DNA of 63,456 bases from an uncultured Oscillospiraceae bacterium. Lineage in GTDB: Bacteria > Bacillota > Clostridia > Oscillospirales > Oscillospiraceae. Position 1 is the first letter of the stretch. The number at the start of each line of letters is the position of its first letter. The stretch covers positions 1 through 63,456 of the forward strand of contig CAJTQP010000005.1 in assembly GCA_910578575.1 (NCBI GenBank), read 5' to 3'. Both the position numbers and the translations under genes were made by a program. Below the pieces are notes generated by a model that did no database searches, had not been told where the DNA came from, and saw only the letters and a program-made list of their open reading frames with translations. Below, piece by piece: positions 61,060-63,456 of this stretch.

Positions 61060-61286
61060 TCACTTTTTCGGTGTAACTACAATATTTTCACTATCTTCAG
61101 GATTTTTGAAATCATATACAATATCATTTTCTGACGAAATATCACTCCCAGATTCTAAATTGGAATCATCAATTTCAACAGCCGCTGCTCCTGAATTTTG
61201 TTCATTTTCTTTTCTACCATTTATACACCCAGTAAACAAAGTTGAAAAAACCAATATACATATCAAAATAGTTACTATTTTTTCAT
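61060..61286 (-). pseudogene. Lipoprotein with a frameshift in its start region
   Basis: A lipoprotein frame reads ILICILVFSTLFTGC (lipobox LFTGC) then an acidic tail (EIDDSNLESGSDISSEND), but it has no good start in frame. The ATG at 61286 has a strong AGAGG ribosome site and overlaps the ABC gene stop (ATGA), then hits TAG two codons on; one more A in the 6-A run at 61278-61283 would join them as MKKIVTILICILVF, a textbook signal peptide. So it is a one-base frameshift, or a slippery-run sequencing error. Confidence 0.6.
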
Positions 61287-61921
61287 TGCATTTTCCTCTC
61301 TCTCAAATGTCCCCGCTTGATTTTCAGTACCACATCCGCCTGCTTTGCCACCTCGCCAGAGTGTGTCACAACTACCACACACTTCCCGAACGCATGGGCG
61401 CTTTCTTTCAAAATCGCCGTGATTTCCTCGGCGGTGTCGGCATCCAGGTTCCCGGTTGGCTCGTCTGCCAGAATGATCGGGGCATCGGAGGCCAGCGCCC
61501 GCGCAATCGCCACCCGCTGCTGCTGTCCACCCGACAGTTTCAGTACATTCCGGGTGATCTCGTCTTGCTCCAGCCCTAGCCGTTCCAGAATGGGAGCGGC
61601 GTCCAGTTTGGCGGTAAGCCGTACATTTTCAACTGGCGTCATATAGTCAATCAGGTTATAGCTTTGGAAAATCAGCGAGATATGGTTCCTGCGGTGGTGT
61701 TCCAGTCCCTTTGCCGCAATATCTTCGTTACCAAATAGGACACTGCCCTGTGTTGGCACATCCAGTCCGCCCAGCAGGGACAGCAGCGTGGTCTTGCCAG
61801 ACCCGGACGGGCCGAGGATGGCGTACAGTTTCCCGGTTTCCATTCCCACGCTGATGTTCTGCAGAACCGCCCTGTCCTTTTCGTAGGCATAGGAAACATT
61901 TTTCACTTCTAATGTAGGCAT
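61283..61921 (-). CDS. ABC transporter ATP-binding protein (MacB/LolD type)
   Basis: 212 residues. Walker A GPSGSGKTTL, Q-loop, signature LSGGQQQRVAIARAL, Walker B PIILADEPTGNLD. LolD/MacB-like ATPase that works with the FtsX-type permease encoded 13 bp upstream. Its stop overlaps the lipoprotein start. Confidence 0.92.
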   Translation of the reverse strand: MPTLEVKNVSYAYEKDRAVLQNISVGMETGKLYAILGPSGSGKTTLLSLLGGLDVPTQGSVLFGNEDIAAKGLEHHRRNHISLIFQSYNLIDYMTPVENVRLTAKLDAAPILERLGLEQDEITRNVLKLSGGQQQRVAIARALASDAPIILADEPTGNLDADTAEEITAILKESAHAFGKCVVVVTHSGEVAKQADVVLKIKRGHLRERKMQ

Positions 61922-61934
61922 GATAGTCCCTCCT

Positions 61935-63371
61935 TTAGCTCATTTTTGACAAGATTTCACGAGGTTTTAGCCGCATGACAGTGATGGACGATGTACTGAT
62001 GGCCACAATGATAATGACAAGGCCAATCAGATAGAGCTGGGCCAAATTATCCAGCCCAACAGACACTTGGATGCCGTTCTCCGTAGGCAGAGGCTTCTGA
62101 ATAAGAGCATCCGCGCCCACATCAACCGCAGCGGCGGCAGATACAACATCGTTATCGTCCACCAGCTCGGTCTGCATACTCTGCTCCAACAGGTGGTTGC
62201 CAATCTGCCCCGCTATGGCGTTGCTGGTGAAGTAGGACAGGCCAAAGGCGAGGACGGCAATCAGCAGCACCTCAATCAAATACTGCCCGATGATGGCTGA
62301 TTTCCTGATACCCACGGACAGGAACACGCCAATCTCATGGATGCGGGTCTTTGTCCAAAGGGTCAATATCAGGGCCAGAATGATGGCACTAACAACGATA
62401 ATCACTACCAGCAGGGTCACGACCAATTCATTCAGCGTAGCCAGCGGAGCGGCGGCGTTTTCGTAGGTTTCATTGTCCACCTCCACGGTAAAGGCTTTCC
62501 AGTCAATTCCCGGCAGGGCCTTGACATCGGCCACCACCCGCGCCATGTCCTGCGGGTCGTCTATGGTGACATGGAGCGCGGAAAAGCCATAGTTGATTTC
62601 CCCGCCGTCAAATTCTTTCGAGGATTGCAAATCCACAAACACCCGGTTCTGGATTTTGTCATAAGTGGTAACGGTTTCCCCAAACTGCTCCACCGCATGA
62701 GGAATAAACAGTCCGATGATCTGCACCCTGATTTCCTGCCCGGTAAAGCCCTGATCTTCCACACTGTAACGATGAGCGGTGAGATAATCCCCGATCTTCA
62801 ACTCATTTCTCTCCGCCAAATCCTGGCTGATAATTGCTACATGGGTATCGTCAGCGGAGATATGCCGCCCTTCCGCCAGCGTCAGTGTGCCGGTAGTGAA
62901 AAGTTCATCGTCCTCCGTGTTGCAGACGCCCAGCGCCTTTGTGTAGCCCTGGTACTTTGCATCGGTCGAGATCGTTCCGGGGAACAGGGAAAGCCCGTCA
63001 AATGGCAAAAGATTGTCCTGCCTTGCGTCGCAATGCTTCACGCCGGAAACGCTCTTGATGGCCGCAATATTCTCCGGGGTAAATTGTACAGTGGAGTACA
63101 TGAGAAAGCTGCTTGTTGTCTTGCCGGTTTCCTCGTCCACTTCATCCTTGACGGGTTCTTTCACTACATAGGGGCTGTTGCTCCAATCCACGAAAACGTC
63201 AAATTTTCCGCCCAAGCTCTGCCGCAGATCAAGCTGCGCGGCCTCCGATGCTTTCCAGATGGAAAGGCCCGTCAGGACAAAGGTTGCCATAATTAGCAGG
63301 ATGGCGAATAGGAGAAATGTTTTCCCCCGTTTTCGCATGACGTACAGAAACGCCCTTTTGAAAATGCTCAT
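61935..63371 (-). CDS. ABC transporter permease (FtsX/MacB type)
   Basis: 478 residues from ATG 63371 behind GGAGG. One N-terminal membrane helix (FLLFAILLIMATFVLTGLSI), an extracytoplasmic MacB-like domain (about 45-310), then three helices (about 320-465). Such permeases act in mechanotransmission or peptide/antibiotic export. With the ATPase and a lipoprotein it forms a three-gene cargo operon of the element; likely a self-protection or export system (inference). Confidence 0.88.
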   Translation of the reverse strand: MSIFKRAFLYVMRKRGKTFLLFAILLIMATFVLTGLSIWKASEAAQLDLRQSLGGKFDVFVDWSNSPYVVKEPVKDEVDEETGKTTSSFLMYSTVQFTPENIAAIKSVSGVKHCDARQDNLLPFDGLSLFPGTISTDAKYQGYTKALGVCNTEDDELFTTGTLTLAEGRHISADDTHVAIISQDLAERNELKIGDYLTAHRYSVEDQGFTGQEIRVQIIGLFIPHAVEQFGETVTTYDKIQNRVFVDLQSSKEFDGGEINYGFSALHVTIDDPQDMARVVADVKALPGIDWKAFTVEVDNETYENAAAPLATLNELVVTLLVVIIVVSAIILALILTLWTKTRIHEIGVFLSVGIRKSAIIGQYLIEVLLIAVLAFGLSYFTSNAIAGQIGNHLLEQSMQTELVDDNDVVSAAAAVDVGADALIQKPLPTENGIQVSVGLDNLAQLYLIGLVIIIVAISTSSITVMRLKPREILSKMS

Positions 63372-63456
63372 GGTCGATACCTCCATATTGTCGTGCTATT
63401 CTTCCGAACGCACCCGTAGAATAGCACTTCAATGTGGGATGGGTATGAAACGTATA

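Larger units (their letters stand above)
57246..63456. mobile_element. Integrative element (serine-recombinase ICE/transposon), left end and partial
   Basis: Starts at the junction with the broken LuxR-like gene; first element gene is a large serine recombinase. Carries a SHOCT-like protein, a sigma-70 region-4 protein, an XRE regulator and an FtsX-type ABC transporter, a set found in Tn1549/Tn5397-like elements. No conjugation genes are seen in the 6.2 kb available; the right end is outside the window. The exact left boundary is approximate. Confidence 0.7.

Overview
The window reads as chromosome of a GC-rich, spore-forming, anaerobic Clostridia bacterium, most likely an Oscillospiraceae-type gut species (Flavonifractor/Lawsonibacter-like; this is inference, no 16S gene is present). 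The clues are a clear Spo0A, Shine-Dalgarno-led genes, S-layer-homology (SLH) surface proteins, three ECF sigma/anti-sigma pairs, an infC-rpmI-rplT operon with a leader, and ICE-type mobile DNA. From about 47.4 kb to the right edge the DNA is clearly more AT-rich and looks like an acquired island.

Layout. 0-2.8 kb: a cyclic-di-GMP signalling operon on the minus strand (truncated membrane sensor, Hpt protein, REC-HD-GYP-PAS-GGDEF protein). 3.0-8.7 kb: a five-gene Gtr-type surface glycosylation operon (GT2, two paralogous polytopic proteins with an extracytoplasmic stalk-like C-terminus, a small membrane protein, GtrA-like). 8.7-13 kb: ECF sigma/anti-sigma pair, an unannotated 29-codon membrane peptide gene with its own promoter and terminator, an SLH protein and a RodA-type PG polymerase. 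13-15.3 kb: tsaE-tsaB-upp and two convergent tRNA-Leu genes. 15.4-23.6 kb: arginine biosynthesis (argG, argH, two small unknowns, argC, argJ, argB, argF; no argD), with two copies of a palindromic 152-bp repeat on either side of argF. 23.7-29 kb: a 1078-residue SLH/repeat surface protein coupled to a zinc-ribbon protein, a candidate invertible promoter, and a tyrosine recombinase. 29.2-35.2 kb: two more ECF/anti-sigma loci, a radical SAM protein and unknowns. 35.5-39.7 kb: spo0A sandwiched between two near-identical ArsB/NhaD-like transporters. 39.8-41.2 kb: infC-rpmI-rplT, with infC apparently starting at ATC. 41.2-47.5 kb: XRE-membrane regulator, chemoreceptor, polyferredoxin-type membrane protein, sodium/solute symporter.

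47.5-56.4 kb: a class I lanthipeptide cluster on the minus strand (lanB, a 46-residue lanA too short for ordinary ORF calling, lanC, a CX2CX2CX5C iron-sulfur flavoprotein, an ABC exporter), with divergent XRE and LytTR regulators. 56.5-63.5 kb: a LuxR-like gene appears cut by the end of an integrative element carrying a large serine recombinase, a SHOCT-like protein, a sigma-70 region-4 protein, an XRE regulator, an FtsX-type ABC transporter and a frameshifted lipoprotein.

The two most exciting systems are (1) the putative phase-variable switch at 27926-28193: a perfect 16-bp inverted repeat enclosing a strong promoter that points at the SLH operon, ending 4 bp from a tyrosine recombinase gene; and (2) the lanthipeptide locus with an unusual iron-sulfur flavoprotein and no dedicated protease or LanFEG immunity genes.
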